DNA of 64,000 nt from Ursus arctos (lineage: Eukaryota > Chordata > Mammalia > Carnivora > Ursidae). This document shows, one piece after another, positions 23,056-34,249 of this stretch; position 1 is the stretch's first letter; each line of letters opens with the position of its first letter. The stretch covers positions 85,311,256 through 85,375,255 of the forward strand of contig NW_026623056.1 in assembly GCF_023065955.2 (NCBI RefSeq), read 5' to 3'. Made by a program: the position numbers and the translations under genes. A model generated the notes under the pieces. That model worked only from the letters and a program-made list of their open reading frames with translations, searched no databases and was not told the origin of the DNA.

Positions 23056-23130
23056 CATTTTCTGTACAGGTGGGAAAGGCCCAGAGAGATGGCATGGTCC
23101 CCCCAAGGTTACTCAGAGAACTGTAATCAC
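23045..23130 (-). mobile_element. MIR fragment, antisense
   Basis: CCATTTTCTGTACAGGTGGGAAAGGCCCAGAGAGATGGC near 23057 followed by CCCAAGGTTACTCAGAGAAC is a good antisense MIR segment. Confidence 0.6.
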
Positions 23131-23599
23131 TGGACATATTGCTTGGGTCCAGAAATCTCTGTCTTTAAGTATTGCTTCAGATTGTTTTGTTTTTCAGAAA
23201 AAAAAATTGAAGTAACTGATGGGGACTGTTGTTCCCCAAGGGAAGCCCAGAAAAGCAACTGCATATCCTGCAAAGAACATAAATATTGCTTAGTCATGGA
23301 CCAGCGCTTCAAGCAATTCTCAGGAATACGGAGCCTTGACCTTCCTCTTCCCATGGTGAATTAAGAGCCACGGGGCTGTTGCACGCAACGTCCACAAGAG
23401 CCACGCATTGTCCCCTGAGAGCCATCAGCGCGCCTCGCGCCCAGCTTCATTGCCTGGGCTTCCAAAGAAACTCACCCAGAAAAATCAGGCTTGGGTTTAA
23501 CACCACCTCACCCCAAGTCCCTGGGACAATTAACCTCTGCCCCTTCTTGTATTTTTTTTTCCTATTCTTCCTTTGCTTCTTTCTTCCTCTCCACATCCC

Positions 23600-23720
23600 A
23601 ACAAACTTATGCAGCCAATGTGGGTCTCCCGATTTTACAGATCAGAAAACTGAGTCTTAGAGAGATTCAGTAATTGCCCCCTGATAACACAGTGCATTGA
23701 GACAGCAGGACCCCATGGTC
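23600..23720 (-). mobile_element. MIR fragment, antisense
   Basis: GATTTTACAGATCAGAAAACTGAGTCTTAGAGAG near 23632 followed by GATAACACAGTGC is a clear antisense MIR core. Confidence 0.7.
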
Positions 23721-23849
23721 CAGGGCATCCCTTCATCTCACGGTAAATCCTTATGATCGCTTTGTGATTGACATGACATACACAGTGGGGAGGGCATGTG
23801 GGGAGAATGGAAGGGGCCAGACAGTAGGGAAGAGGTTGGAGCTTGGGCT

Positions 23850-24040
23850 TAGTCAGTGTTCTCTGTGAATCGGTATGAACTTTGGGCACATTACTACTCA
23901 CCCATACTAAGCCTTAACTGTCTCATTCAAAAAATAGAGAGAAGATGATATTATCCTCATAAGACTGATGTAGGATTAAATGAGACAATATAGGAAGAGA
24001 GTATTCTCCTTGCGTCTCATCAATAAAGTGGTAAATAAAT
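23850..24040 (+). mobile_element. MIR SINE, sense
   Basis: ACTTTGGGCACATTACT, CTTAACTGTCTCATTCAAAAAATAG and GATTAAATGAGACAATATAGGAAG follow the MIR consensus in order. Confidence 0.65.
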
Positions 24041-24439
24041 ACATTATCCATGAACTTGGATGAAGGGATGTGAGCATGTGCGTCTGCTGGTGTGTGTGAG
24101 GAAGGGTACAGAGCCCCCGTGTCTGCCATGTGCCTCTGTGCGCAAAAGCTCTTCTGGTGGAGACAGGCGGGAACCCTGAGCTGGGAACTTGACCCTGGAG
24201 AAACAGACTCGCTTACAAGTGCGTAATCCCGGGTTTTTTCTGAAGGGCCAATCCCCAGCCACAGACAAGCTGGAGAGCCCGAGCCAGCCAGGCTCCCAGG
24301 AACAGCGGGGAGGACAGCAGCACACGACAGCAGAGACGCCGTCTAGAGCCCTTGGGTGAGCAGGAAAGGTGATGGGGGTCACCCCAGGGAGACATGAGGA
24401 TCTTCAAACTCCTGGTTTTCTTAAAATGCTACTCTTTCC

Positions 24440-24600
24440 TTTTTCTAGTGAGTAGGGCTGAGAGACTTAGCAAATAAAAAGATAAGAATATACAGTATGG
24501 CCAGTTAAATTTTAATTGTAGGTCAACAATGTATATATTTGTACCGTAAGGATATCCTATGCCATATTTGGTAATTCTCGCTTTGAGCAGTGACGGTTTC
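24440..24600 (+). mobile_element. Old mammalian interspersed repeat, class uncertain
   Basis: TAGGGCTGAGAGACTTAGC, AATATACAGTATGGCCAG, TTAAATTTTAATTGTAGG and ATATCCTATGCCATATTTGG are, in that order, the landmarks of a widespread mammalian repeat I recognise but cannot name safely. Confidence 0.5.
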
Positions 24601-24710
24601 TATGTCCCCTTTCTCTAGTGTAACCATGGCAGATGTGTCTGTGTTTGAAATGGCTGGTCCCCGTGTCACAGGAATGACTGATCAGGGATGGCCCTTAAAA
24701 CACCAAATCA

Positions 24711-24887
24711 GGGGCGCCTGGGTGACTCAGTCGGTTAAGCGTCCAACTCTTGATTTCAGCTCAGGTTAAGATCTCAGGGTCATGATTCGGAGCCCCACGT
24801 CAGGCTCTGCGTTGGGTGTGGAGCCTGCTAAAGATTCTCTCTCTCCTTCTGTTCCTTCCCCACCCTCTCTAAAAAAATTAAGAAAAA
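24711..24887 (+). mobile_element. Can-SINE, plus strand
   Basis: Starts GGGGCGCCTGGGTGACTCAG, with AACTCTTGATTTCAGCTCAGG and a CTCTCTCTCCTTCTG tract, then an A-rich end. Same older type as the 7438 copy. No clean duplication. Confidence 0.94.
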
Positions 24888-26098
24888 AAACCAAACCAGC
24901 AAATCAAAGAAAGGTTCAGAATCCCTACTGGGAAACCAAAACATCATTGCCACGGCTCTGCTCCATTTACCCTGAAGTGTCAATGAAAATCTCTCATGCC
25001 ATGAATGTCTCCAAAATACATGTTTTTAGTTTTATTAAGTCTCAAAATACCCATTCTTTTCATTCAAATACCAGCCATTTAGGAAGGCTATGTTTCTTTC
25101 TTCTAAATAAATAAAATAAACACGTCCATTTACCTTTTTAGTCACTCCATCCCCATGAGAGGTAAGTATTATCAATCCTGGTGGAAGACTTCTATGACGT
25201 CAGTGCTGCTAGCCAAAGTTGCCCTATGGTCTGCGAGGAATTACAAATATTTAAGTTCTGTAAGCATGGTGATTTCTTTAAAAGTTTGGAAATCTCAGAT
25301 TTGCATTAAAGACTATTTTGAAAGGTTTTAAATATGTGTTTATGAGTCAAATTCTCTGTAAAAGAACAAAAGGACAATTTATCTGAATAGGGAAAAACTG
25401 CTTCAAAAATCCCACCTCCGAGAGTATTGAGGTACAACTGGAGGACGATGAGAGACTCTGCCCCATTTCTGAGTCTTGTGTGTTGCCTTATTTTACACAC
25501 GTATAAATTTCATTTGACAAGCTGTGCTCTACTCAGGACAGGAGCAGAGAGCTGTCAAGACACACGGCCCCGGTACTGGCCCCACCACAACGGTCCTTGA
25601 GCAGAAACACATTTAATAAATAGTTGTTATCCAATTAGTTTGTGCCTATGAACCAGCAAACTTGTCAAAGGATGGTTTGCAAGGTGTCTTGTGCAAACGA
25701 TCCTTTAACTGCGATTTAGAGCCAACACCCCGAGAACGTATTCCTCCGTCGTGCTGATTCGTCGGGCGGGGAAAGGCTGGGGATCCTGCATTTCAGCCGT
25801 GGGACCCCAAATGACCCAAGTGCCAGGTGTTCATCTGAACACCCTTCACACACCCTGAAGAACTGTGTCGTATGCTCTTGAAGCCACTCAGATCTGTAGC
25901 GACGTGAGCCAGCCTGCAGCGACGACATCAGGGACGGCTTACACATTTCTGCTCTGGACAGGACTCCCATTCAGGGCAGAGAGGAGAGGAAAAAGCAAAC
26001 AGACCTCAGGTTTCCCAGGGTACAGGGAGCTGGTAAGTTCCTTCTCATCCCTGTCCAGGTCCTGGGTGTGGTCATGAATTCAGAGAAGCCGAGCTTGA
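24888..26098. other. Unique sequence, no gene seen
   Basis: Possible L2 3'-tail trace near 25590-25640 (GAGCAGAAACACATTTAATAAAT). A TGACGTCA palindrome lies at 25195-25202. No exon supported. Confidence 0.4.
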
Positions 26099-26284
26099 GG
26101 GGTGCCTGCCTGGCACCTGTGGGTTAAGAGTCTGACTTGTGATCTCGAGGTCACGAGATGAAGCCCCACCTTGGCTCTGGGCTGAGGGCAGAGTCTGCCT
26201 GAGATTCCCTCGCCCTCTGCCCCTCCCCCCCACTCATGTGGGCACACTTTAAAATTTTAAAAAGGGAAACACAAAAATAAAAAA
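26099..26284 (+). mobile_element. Can-SINE, plus strand, degraded head
   Basis: The usual GGTGGCTCAGTCGG part is changed to CCTGGCACCTGTGG, but the rest (TTAAGAGTCTGACTTG, GAGATGAAGCCCCACC, CTGCCTGAGATTCCC) is typical. GAGAAGCCGAGCTTGAG at 26083-26099 and AAAGCCAAGCCTTGAG at 26286-26301 may be the duplication. Confidence 0.85.
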
Positions 26285-26809
26285 CAAAGCCAAGCCTTGA
26301 GAAGCCAAGCTTCAGAAAGGCTGCCTCTGCCAAGGGGCCGGGAGGGATGTGCAGAGGGCACGACCTTCGTGGGGCCTTCCGGCTCCCAACACAGCCCCCC
26401 AGCGGCAGGTGCTGGTGCTAGACTGGGCGGGGAGGGGGGGGCGGCATTAGTGCCACAAAACTCTCCTCTGCTTTTGAACACCGTCTTTCTATCTCAGACC
26501 CCCCCCCCCCCCCAGGACAGGTTCCGTGCCGCTTTGCTCTTGTGACTTAGAGAAGTGACCTAAAATAGCAAAGAAAATGTTCCACTGGTTACTTACTACA
26601 GACATGAGCTGCCTCTGTCTTTAAACGGCCACAAATTCTTGACACGCTTACCTGGAGTCCTCTCAGTATGACTTCTTCTGGGACACGAATCCTGGTATAA
26701 TGCAAATAAAAAAACGGCCACCAAGGACAATAAAAGTCCCCTCTTCCTACAATTAGCAAAGTTGAGATAAGACCTCAGAGCTCGTGGCAGCATCACTTGG
26801 TGACAGGAG
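26285..26809. other. Unique, GC-rich sequence with homopolymer C
   Basis: Includes a G-rich stretch GGCGGGGAGGGGGGGGCGGC at about 26426 and a C15 run at 26499-26513. No exon supported. Confidence 0.45.
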
Positions 26810-27045
26810 CTCAGCCTGGGAGCCTGACTGCTTGAGGTCTGGGTTCAGCTCCCCCCCGACCCCCCAGCTGACTACTGTCAGACTTCTGTGTCGTCATCTT
26901 TAAATCAAAGAAAATTCCACTACAGGAACTGGGGAGGAAGGACCAGGAAACGGCTCAGGATGCTATGAAGTTTAAATGAGTCAACTGCTATCAGGTGCCT
27001 AGCATCAGGTATGTAACACCTGCTCGATAAATATGAGTCACCGTC
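26810..27045 (+). mobile_element. MIR SINE, sense
   Basis: GGAGCCTGACTGCTTGAGGTCTGGG near 26819, CAGACTTCTGTGTCGTCATC and GTTTAAATGAGTCAAC...AGGTGCCTAGCATCAGG near 26970 trace a nearly full-length MIR. Confidence 0.75.
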
Positions 27046-27057
27046 AGGGGTGGCCGT

Positions 27058-27071
27058 CCCCCCCCCCCCCC
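27058..27071. repeat. C14 homopolymer
   Basis: Fourteen consecutive C on the plus strand. Confidence 0.9.
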
Positions 27072-27194
27072 AGAGCGTGAGCGCATACGCAGCGTGTGAG
27101 CTGAGACTCTGTCCTCCTTGCACTTTTTAAACCCGACTCAACTAACCATAGTCTTCGCTACAAATCTGAGCAATTTCTTTCCCTGAAATGAAAC

Positions 27195-27335
27195 AAGGTT
27201 TCCTTCTTCTGTCTCTCTTTGTCTGTCTGTCTTCCTCTCTGCATCTCCTACCCTCTGTCTCCTCCATTCTTTGGCTCTGTCTCTGTCTCTGTGTGTGTGT
27301 GTCTCTCTCACACACCCACATACAGACACACATAC
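27195..27335. repeat. CT/GT low-complexity tract
   Basis: Pyrimidine-rich CTGTCT units passing into GTGTGTGTGT and then CACACCCACATACAGACACAC. Frames of 61-77 codons inside it are compositional artefacts. Confidence 0.75.
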
Positions 27336-27859
27336 AAGCATGCACACCATCTTAAGACAGAAGTAGAGCATAGAGGAAAAATACCCAACTGGCTAATTTT
27401 CTAACATAAACATTCTTCTTCCCTATGGGTCCTCCACCCACCATGTGAACAGAATTGAGAAACTACACAACCCTGATAAAGTCAATGACTCAAAACTTGC
27501 TTACCTCAGCCTATCCTTGAAATTCTCTCATTCCTTCCTCCCCCCCCCCTCCACTTAGCTATGTAGCAGACGCACCTAAGGCTGAATGTCCTGGAAAATG
27601 AATGAGCCAACAGATTTAGCCACAGAGAGGCAATATTGTCTCTGCATCCCAATTGTTATTAAATACTTTGGGATCAACATGCAGTAAGACAAGCCAATAA
27701 TCAGCACTTATCATGGCCCTTTCAGTTCGTTGTCCTCACGGACAAAGAAGGGAAGTCGGAAAGCCCCAAATCCTTTCACTGGGGATGTACCTGGAAGCTT
27801 TACACATCCAGACAGAACCTCAAAGGCCCATATGATGGAAGAAAGAGAAATACTGCAAG
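27336..27859. other. Unique sequence, no gene seen
   Basis: No repeat or exon recognised. Confidence 0.45.
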
Positions 27860-28060
27860 AGAAGTCATTTATTTTTTTTCCCAGCTTTAGTGAGATGTAA
27901 TTGACATGGAACACATGTGATGATTTGATGCGTGTATCTACCGTGAAACCCAAATCAGGTTGGTTAACACCTCCATCCCCTCACACGATCACCGTTTCTG
28001 CTGTGTGGGGATCGCACATGAGATCCACTCTCCAAACAGCGTGCAAGCACGTAATTCAGA
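27860..28060 (-). mobile_element. Old L1 3'-end fragment, antisense
   Basis: TTAGTGAGATGTAATTGACATGG followed by ATTTGATGCGTGTATCTAC and AGGTTGGTTAACACCTCCATC is the antisense 3' end of an L1M-type element. Confidence 0.75.
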
Positions 28061-28310
28061 GCTCATTTAAAGATACCAGGAGCAGAGCGGTCTAGCTCTA
28101 GCCCCGTGGAATTTTTTAGGGGGAGAAGGCGGCTGGGAAAGAGAAAGTAGAAGAGACTTGGGCTGAGATCATGAAGTCTTCTTCTGATGAGTCAAAAACA
28201 TTTCCTAGAAACCAGGATGGGAAGTCAGTGTTCACAGGCTTTGTGTTTCACAACTTCGGAAGCTGTGCAGGTGGTTAAACGGACTTCGTTTTTGTTGTTG
28301 TTGTTTTTTG

Positions 28311-28523
28311 TTTTTTTTTAAGGTTTATTTATTTACTTGAGAGAGAGAGAGAGCGTGTGAGTGGGTGGGGGGGCAGAGAGAAAGAGGGAGAGAGAGAATC
28401 TCCGGCAGACTCCCCGCTGAGCATGGAGCCCAATTCGGGGCTCGATCTCACGACCCTGAGATCATGACCTGAGCCACAATCAAGAGCCAGACACTTAAGT
28501 GACTGAGCCCCCCAGACGCCCCC
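28311..28523 (-). mobile_element. Can-SINE, minus strand
   Basis: T-rich tail with AAGGTTTATTTATTTAC, a long GA tract, AATCTCCGGCAGACTCCCCGC, and head ending CAGACGCCCC at 28523. Duplication at the ends is doubtful. Confidence 0.94.
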
Positions 28524-30740
28524 AGACTTTACTTCTTCAACAAATCTAGCTGGCCTGGGACCTGGGCCTCTTCTCTGGGTCAGGATAGCTATCTCCCCAA
28601 AAGTTCATGGCTCTGTTTCCCGTAAGAGCTACAGGATGGCCAGGCTCTCTGGAAATGTGAAAGACCTCAGAATGCAGGATAATTTCTGTTTAATCAAACT
28701 TTCCCTATGCACTGCTGTTTTACCGAGATAATTCCTAGAATTTCAGAGGAGAAAAAAAAAACCTGAAAATTTTAAGTTCATGCAGAAGAAAGTAACCACA
28801 GTAGTTTCTACTTTCCAATGTTCTGTTCCACGACTCTGATGCAAGAATTCCAGCCGATATATTTTTTTTTTACTTTTCTATTTTGAAGTTTAAAAAAAAA
28901 AAACCCAAATATAATGGTTTGCCTAATAAATCAGAGCCGTATTCATGTCTATAAATTCAAGTCTGTTATCCAATGCAAATTAGGATTGTTTTTCCTGAAG
29001 GGCTTATTATAAAGAAGGGTGCGTGAATGTAAACTTGACACAGTGTATCTATTCTAGCAAGAATCTGAGTTAAAAATGAAGAACACAATTGAAAGGAATA
29101 AAACCCAATGTAAGGAGAGATTGATTTCTACATTGTGTCCCTAAAACCATTTCCTTTTGGAAAATTCCAGAAATATAATAGCTTTATAAATGAACGGATT
29201 GGTTTAATAGCTTAGTAGCGTCTAGTGCAGGATTCACGGCACAGAGTATGCTAAAGTGGAACGAGATCTCTTGCTTCTCGTCGTTGCTCTAACTGAATCG
29301 CTGGTGATCAGAAGCCTTCTCGTGTACTCGTAGCTCAGAAAACTTCTCTGCATACTGCAAAACCCTAAAACCAGCTACAGGTGCCAGGGGGTCAGTGTGA
29401 ATGCCAAGGATTGGCTTTTCATAACCAGGCAGGCTTGTTTTCAGTTGTTTTTATTTCTGAAATGAAGAGTGTTTCCCAAGCTCTTTGAGGAAGCAGGGCG
29501 GCTCGGTGATTTAAGTGACATGTGATGAGTAGCTTCATTCTCGATCTTAGTCACCCTGTTAGTATCACGGATGTGACAATAGCTGTACCGTCCTAAAGGC
29601 ATACTTCCCAAAGCCCTGGTCTTGTGTGTTGCTTTCTGAAAGGGAAGTACCCCCAGTAGGTCTTTCTTCCCTAGGACGCCGGCCCTGGCGCCCCTGCTGT
29701 CCGGCCCTACGTAGCTTCAGGAAACATCCCCCTTTGGTCTGATTTCTCACCCTCCTGATACAATCCCTTCTACTTGTCAGGCTCCTAAAAATAAAATCTA
29801 GATTCATTACTTTTTGTTTTCTTTTATTTACTACTTTAAACAGGAAATCAGTGTTACTAGAATAAGCAGAACTTCAGTATAAACAAAACTGGTAACTGTA
29901 CCCCCCTCCCAAACAAAATTACTAAATACCCAACCTAATGAGCCAGGAAAGAAAGCCAAGCTTGCTTTGTGATGTGTGTGTGGTTTATCACCCCGAAAAA
30001 CCAACAGGAATTGGTGCACTGCAAAGGAGACTTCAGATAATTACCTTATTTTTGAGTAAATGAATTATTATTATTATTTACCTTTTTGTTTTCCTCCAAG
30101 AAATGAGAAAGAGATGTTAGAACAGAGCAAGAAAATGTTGGACTGATAACACAGGGGGTGAGGTTATTCTGTTTCAGACTTTACCCGAGAGAAAGAGACG
30201 GGAGAGTTGCCTAATCCTGGTATCACATTTCCGGCTATGACAGGAAGAGATAGATCATAACAGATAAAAATGGAAAATGTTTTGAAAAAAAAATCAAATA
30301 CTTCTAAGAAAGACACAGTGCAAGATCCAGCTGCGGTGAATTTTAAAGGAAATGAGCGTTGCAACCCGCTGAAACTCGAGTTGCCTGGTTACGTCCATTC
30401 TGATGGCAGAGCCGGGGAAACGGGCAGGAGGCCACTCCAGCAAGAACCCCAGAGCTCGGGACCCCACTCCTCAACCTCACAGAGCTCTCCCCCAAACCCG
30501 TCACTGCAGCGGGATATGCAACACCCCCTGGGTGAGATCTAAGATTTGCACAGTTTCTAGATCATTCTCTCTGAAACCAAAGCTCAATTCTTTCCTACTT
30601 GACTCTGAACAAAGAAGGGCAGGTTTTTGCCACGTCCATTCCTCTTCTCCAGATTCAAAGGCAGTTTAGCTTCCTGACTCTTCTCCCCAGGAAATAGCTG
30701 CAGCTCTTTCCAACTGTACCCATAAAATAACTCTCCAAAC
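28524..30740. other. Unique sequence, no gene seen
   Basis: Over 2 kb with no recognised repeat. 28900-29050 is AT-rich and conserved-looking and holds an ATGCAAAT octamer at 28973-28980. Overlapping frames at 30270-30670 have no domain. Confidence 0.4.
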
Positions 30741-31035
30741 AGGGCAGGATCCTCCCAGGATATGATAAGGCCGCCAGCAAATATTTCCCCAGGTTCTCCA
30801 TTTCTTCCCATGGAGTTGTGTCCCCTGAAAGGACAAATGTCCCCTAATAAAGGAATAAATAAGAAAGCGATGGTCTGCTTCACGACCTCCCTTCCACTGG
30901 AATGTAAGGCCCCTGTTAGCAGAGGCCCTGCCTGTCTCGTTCACAGCTGACCCATAGCTAAAAGCTGAATGTGCCTTTCTTGAATGGCTGGATCACTGAA
31001 TGAATGAATGAATGAATGAACGAATGAATGAATGG
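30741..31035 (+). mobile_element. L2 LINE 3' end, sense
   Basis: CTGGAATGTAAGGCCCCTGTTAGCAGAGGCC near 30896, CTGTCTCGTTCACAGC near 30933 and TCTTGAATGGCTGGATCACTGAATGAATG match the L2 3' terminus, which ends in GAAT units. The left limit is a guess. Confidence 0.7.
30996..31034. repeat. (TGAA)n microsatellite
   Basis: About nine TGAA units with one changed base, grown from the L2 tail. Confidence 0.9.
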
Positions 31036-31794
31036 AAAAACACTAGGCAAGGCAAGAATCTGTCTTTCCTCACAACCCCAGACTTTCCCATCTATTTTGT
31101 TAACATGGAACATGACACTTCCCAGCAAAGTAGACATTTAGCCCTGAGGACTGGGGGGCCTCGAGGGAGGGAGTCCGTGTTCTTGGAAAAACATGATAGT
31201 GGTAAGAGGAAAAGGAAATGCATCTACTCCGAGGGAACTAAGCCTAAATCAAACATGTCTGACTGCTCACATGGACTCCAAAAACAAATACAGAAATATT
31301 TATTGCCCGAGTTGTTAGGCAGATTTAGGACAAGCAGGCTTGTTTGGGTCCCCTTTTATAAATAGAGTTAAGTACAATATGCTTGTTTAAAAATGTTTTT
31401 TTAATCGTAAAGAATCTTGAGATCATCTGGTGAGGGGAAAATAATAAAAATATGTAACATTCCCTGAAAATTAACCTTTCCATTGACAGAAGACTCACAC
31501 ATTCACATCAAAACATTCTGGAATAAAATATTAGTATTTACTTTTAAAGTATAACCAGCAAATCCAGGCTAGAGCTGGATTTAAGCTGGAGGAAGCTCAT
31601 AGGTCTGGTCCTTGGACTGAAGCAAAGATGGAATGTTCTGTGTCCATCACTGACACCCCGGACCACCTGAGAATCAGCAGCCACTCCACACCTTTAGCTC
31701 AGACACCCGGCCACACTGTGCGCTGCCAAGATCATGGTCTTCCCTCGGATTCACATCACAAGTAAAAAGAAAACAAAGCTGTTCCCCGTTAACA
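31036..31794. other. Unique sequence, no gene seen
   Basis: A 117-codon plus frame (31012-31365) begins in the TGAA array and is not credible as a gene. Confidence 0.45.
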
Positions 31795-31995
31795 AAAATA
31801 GTGGCTTACGTGTTGCGAAGCACTTTACAGTGTAAACAACCATCCATATATTTTATTTCACTCAGTAACCCTGAAAATCCTATGAGGTAGACGTGCCTAA
31901 TATTATTAACGCCCGTTTAATAGACGAAGAGAATGAATCGAAGGGGGGGAAGCTTCTGCTCAATGGCGTGTGGCAGCCAAAAGTCTAGAAGCTGA
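31795..31995 (-). mobile_element. MIR-like SINE, antisense
   Basis: GCGAAGCACTTTACAGTG, TTATTTCACTCAGTAACCCTG, CCTATGAGGTAGACG and CCCGTTTAATAGACGAAGAGAATG near 31911 are the antisense MIR boxes in order. Confidence 0.65.
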
Positions 31996-32110
31996 GACCC
32001 GTGAACCCCAGAAGAGTGGGTTAGATGACGGCTTCCATCTTGCTCTTTACTCAAGACAGATGCCCAAAATACCTTAGATGCAAAGTCTGGAAAGTCAGCA
32101 TTTATCTTGT

Positions 32111-32365
32111 CCTTTATTTATTTATTTATTTATTTAACTTATTGATTAATTAATTTAGTTATTTTAAAATTCAATTAGCCAACATATAGTACATTATTAG
32201 TTTCAGATGTAGTGTTTAATGATTTATCAGTTGCATTAACACCCAGTGCTCATCACATCACGTGCCCTCCTTAATGCCCATCACCCTGTTACCCCGCCCC
32301 CCCACCCATCACCCCTCCAGTCACCCTCAGTTTGTTTACCAGAGTCAAGAGTCTCACAATTTATT
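32111..32365 (-). mobile_element. Carnivore L1 3' end, antisense
   Basis: TTTA repeat at the left (tail), then AATTCAATTAGCCAACATAT, AGTTTCAGATGTAGTG, CACCCAGTGCTCATCACATC and CTTAATGCCCATCACCCTG, the standard 3' untranslated end of carnivore L1. 5' truncated at about 250 bp. Its sequence differs from the copies at 16.0 and 36.6 kb, so it is another subfamily. Confidence 0.93.
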
Positions 32366-32384
32366 TACATAGTGAAAAGACAAC

Positions 32385-32570
32385 TGAAACAAAGCTGTAG
32401 AGAGGGAGATGTTCCTTGGTGTCTCTGCAACTCAGTCTTCTCATCTGTAAAATGGGGCTAACTATAGAACCAACTGGACAGATTTGTGAGGGTTACACAC
32501 CTGTAGAGCGCTGGTCACTGCACCTGGAGTCAGCACTCAGTGGATGTTAGCTGTCATTACAAATGACATG
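32385..32570 (+). mobile_element. MIR SINE, sense
   Basis: CAGTCTTCTCATCTGTAAAATGGGG near 32432 is an excellent MIR core, followed by GTGAGGGTTACAC and GTCAGCACTCAGTGGATG. Confidence 0.85.
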
Positions 32571-32664
32571 ACCCCCACGATTAATAGGAAACATTTATTT
32601 TGCTTCTCTTTCTGCATAGGATATCTGACCTAAGATGAATCCAAAATCAAAATGGTGGACTGAT

Positions 32665-32889
32665 GGGGTACCTGGGTCGCTCAGTTGGTTGAGGGTCTGC
32701 CGTCGTCACAGGTCATGATCCTGAGGTACTGGGATCAAGCCCCATGTCAGGCTCCCTGCGCTTGGCAAGGAGTCTGCCTCGCCCTCTTCCTCTGCCCCTC
32801 CCTCTTCCTCTGCCCCTCCACTGCACTCGCGCTCTCCCACTCTCACACTCGTTCAAATAACTAAATAAATAAAATCTTTTTTTTTAAAA
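32665..32889 (+). mobile_element. Can-SINE, plus strand, with internal 18-bp duplication
   Basis: Starts GGGGTACCTGGGTCGCTCAG and ends in TAAATAAATAAAATC and T8. The pyrimidine block carries a perfect 18-bp tandem duplication (32783-32800 and 32801-32818), so this copy is about 20 bp longer than its relatives. Confidence 0.95.
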
Positions 32890-34249
32890 GTTGATTATGC
32901 CAAAAGTCACTTTTGTGTAAATCATGGGAGGGTTTTCCCTAAATTATAAAATAATTAAATTAAAATTAAAAAGAGTCCCTGCTAAATGGACAGTCAGAGG
33001 CTTGGAACAAAACCAGTGAAGCAGCCCCCAAAGCTGAACTCTCTGCTGCTTTCCGGGGTTGGATTCAGAGATGCTCTGACCTGGTTTTCATCCTATGTTG
33101 CCAACCACTGCTCACGCTTAGACATGTTCCTTTCTACTTCCTTTTATACTCAGGAGCGATGCTAAAGACAGCTGCTTCTTTCTTCTTTTCTGAGAAATAC
33201 CGCAGTACAGAAACATGTTTAAATTGGTTTAACCCATAATTTTCCAAACTCACATAAACATAAAATCTTTTTCTGTCTGTATATTAATATCCTGCAAACA
33301 CATTCCAGGAAAGAGTCTCCTAGAGCCCAGAATCAGTGAAAGTCAGGACCCTCGTGGACACCACACAAAGCTGACACCATTAGAGGAGCTATTATCACCT
33401 GTGAGTCGAACCCAGAGCATAACCTTTTAGCTGGCTCGGTGAGCCCCAAGACCGTGGGAAAGCTCTAATCCCAAGCTTCACCCAGAGTTTACTCAATCCT
33501 TCTGTACGTGTCTAACTCTGGCCACAGAGCAGACAAAGCTAGCCTAGAAATCCTGACGGTAAAAGGCAATAATGCTGGATAAAATGAGAATAATAAGTTA
33601 AATAGATAAATGACTACGCAAGATAGAAAAAAATTAGTTTCCAGAAATGAAGAGGGAACCGAAAGCAGTGTCTGTAAGCACTGGAACTGAAACCGTAGCT
33701 GGCCTGGTGACAGAAGGAGAGAAAAAGCTTTTGGAGGAGGGAGACGCTCATGACTTGGACCTTGCAGCCACCGGGGCTTAGAAGCCAGGTTTATGACCCA
33801 CTCAAGGTGGGACGTTGACACGGAAACATTTGCATACGGTCAGAATTTTCAAATAACCCCACCCCCAGTCTCCCCTACCTGGTTAGTCAAGATTGCAAGG
33901 AAGATTTTCCATAGTCAGAGATTTTTTTTGGGGGGGGGAGATCCCCATGAAAACCTGAAACTCTAAAGCAGCATGATTGAGAAACTGCATTGCACTGCCT
34001 CTGTGATACACAAATCTTCAGAATGAGAATTTCACATAAAGTTTGCCTTAGCCTAGTGGGTACTTGGGATACCCAGCAAAAGCAAATGCAAAACTACTTC
34101 AGAGGGACCTTCCTTAACCCAGGCCATGAAGGATATAATTCTCACCGAAAATGAATGCACAGGAAGGAATTTTAAAATACACCAATGAATGCTCCATTCT
34201 AAACAGAGCAGAAAACTCTGCTCAGGAATGTTTGATACCTAAAGACATC
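32890..34249. other. Unique sequence, no gene seen
   Basis: No repeat recognised apart from a T8G10 run at 33922-33939. A 110-codon minus frame (33489-33821) has no domain. Confidence 0.45.

Noticed and set aside
30270..30669. Overlapping frames resembling Ser/Pro-rich coding sequence
   Set aside because: Two frames share the same bases with no codon preference for either, and no domain.
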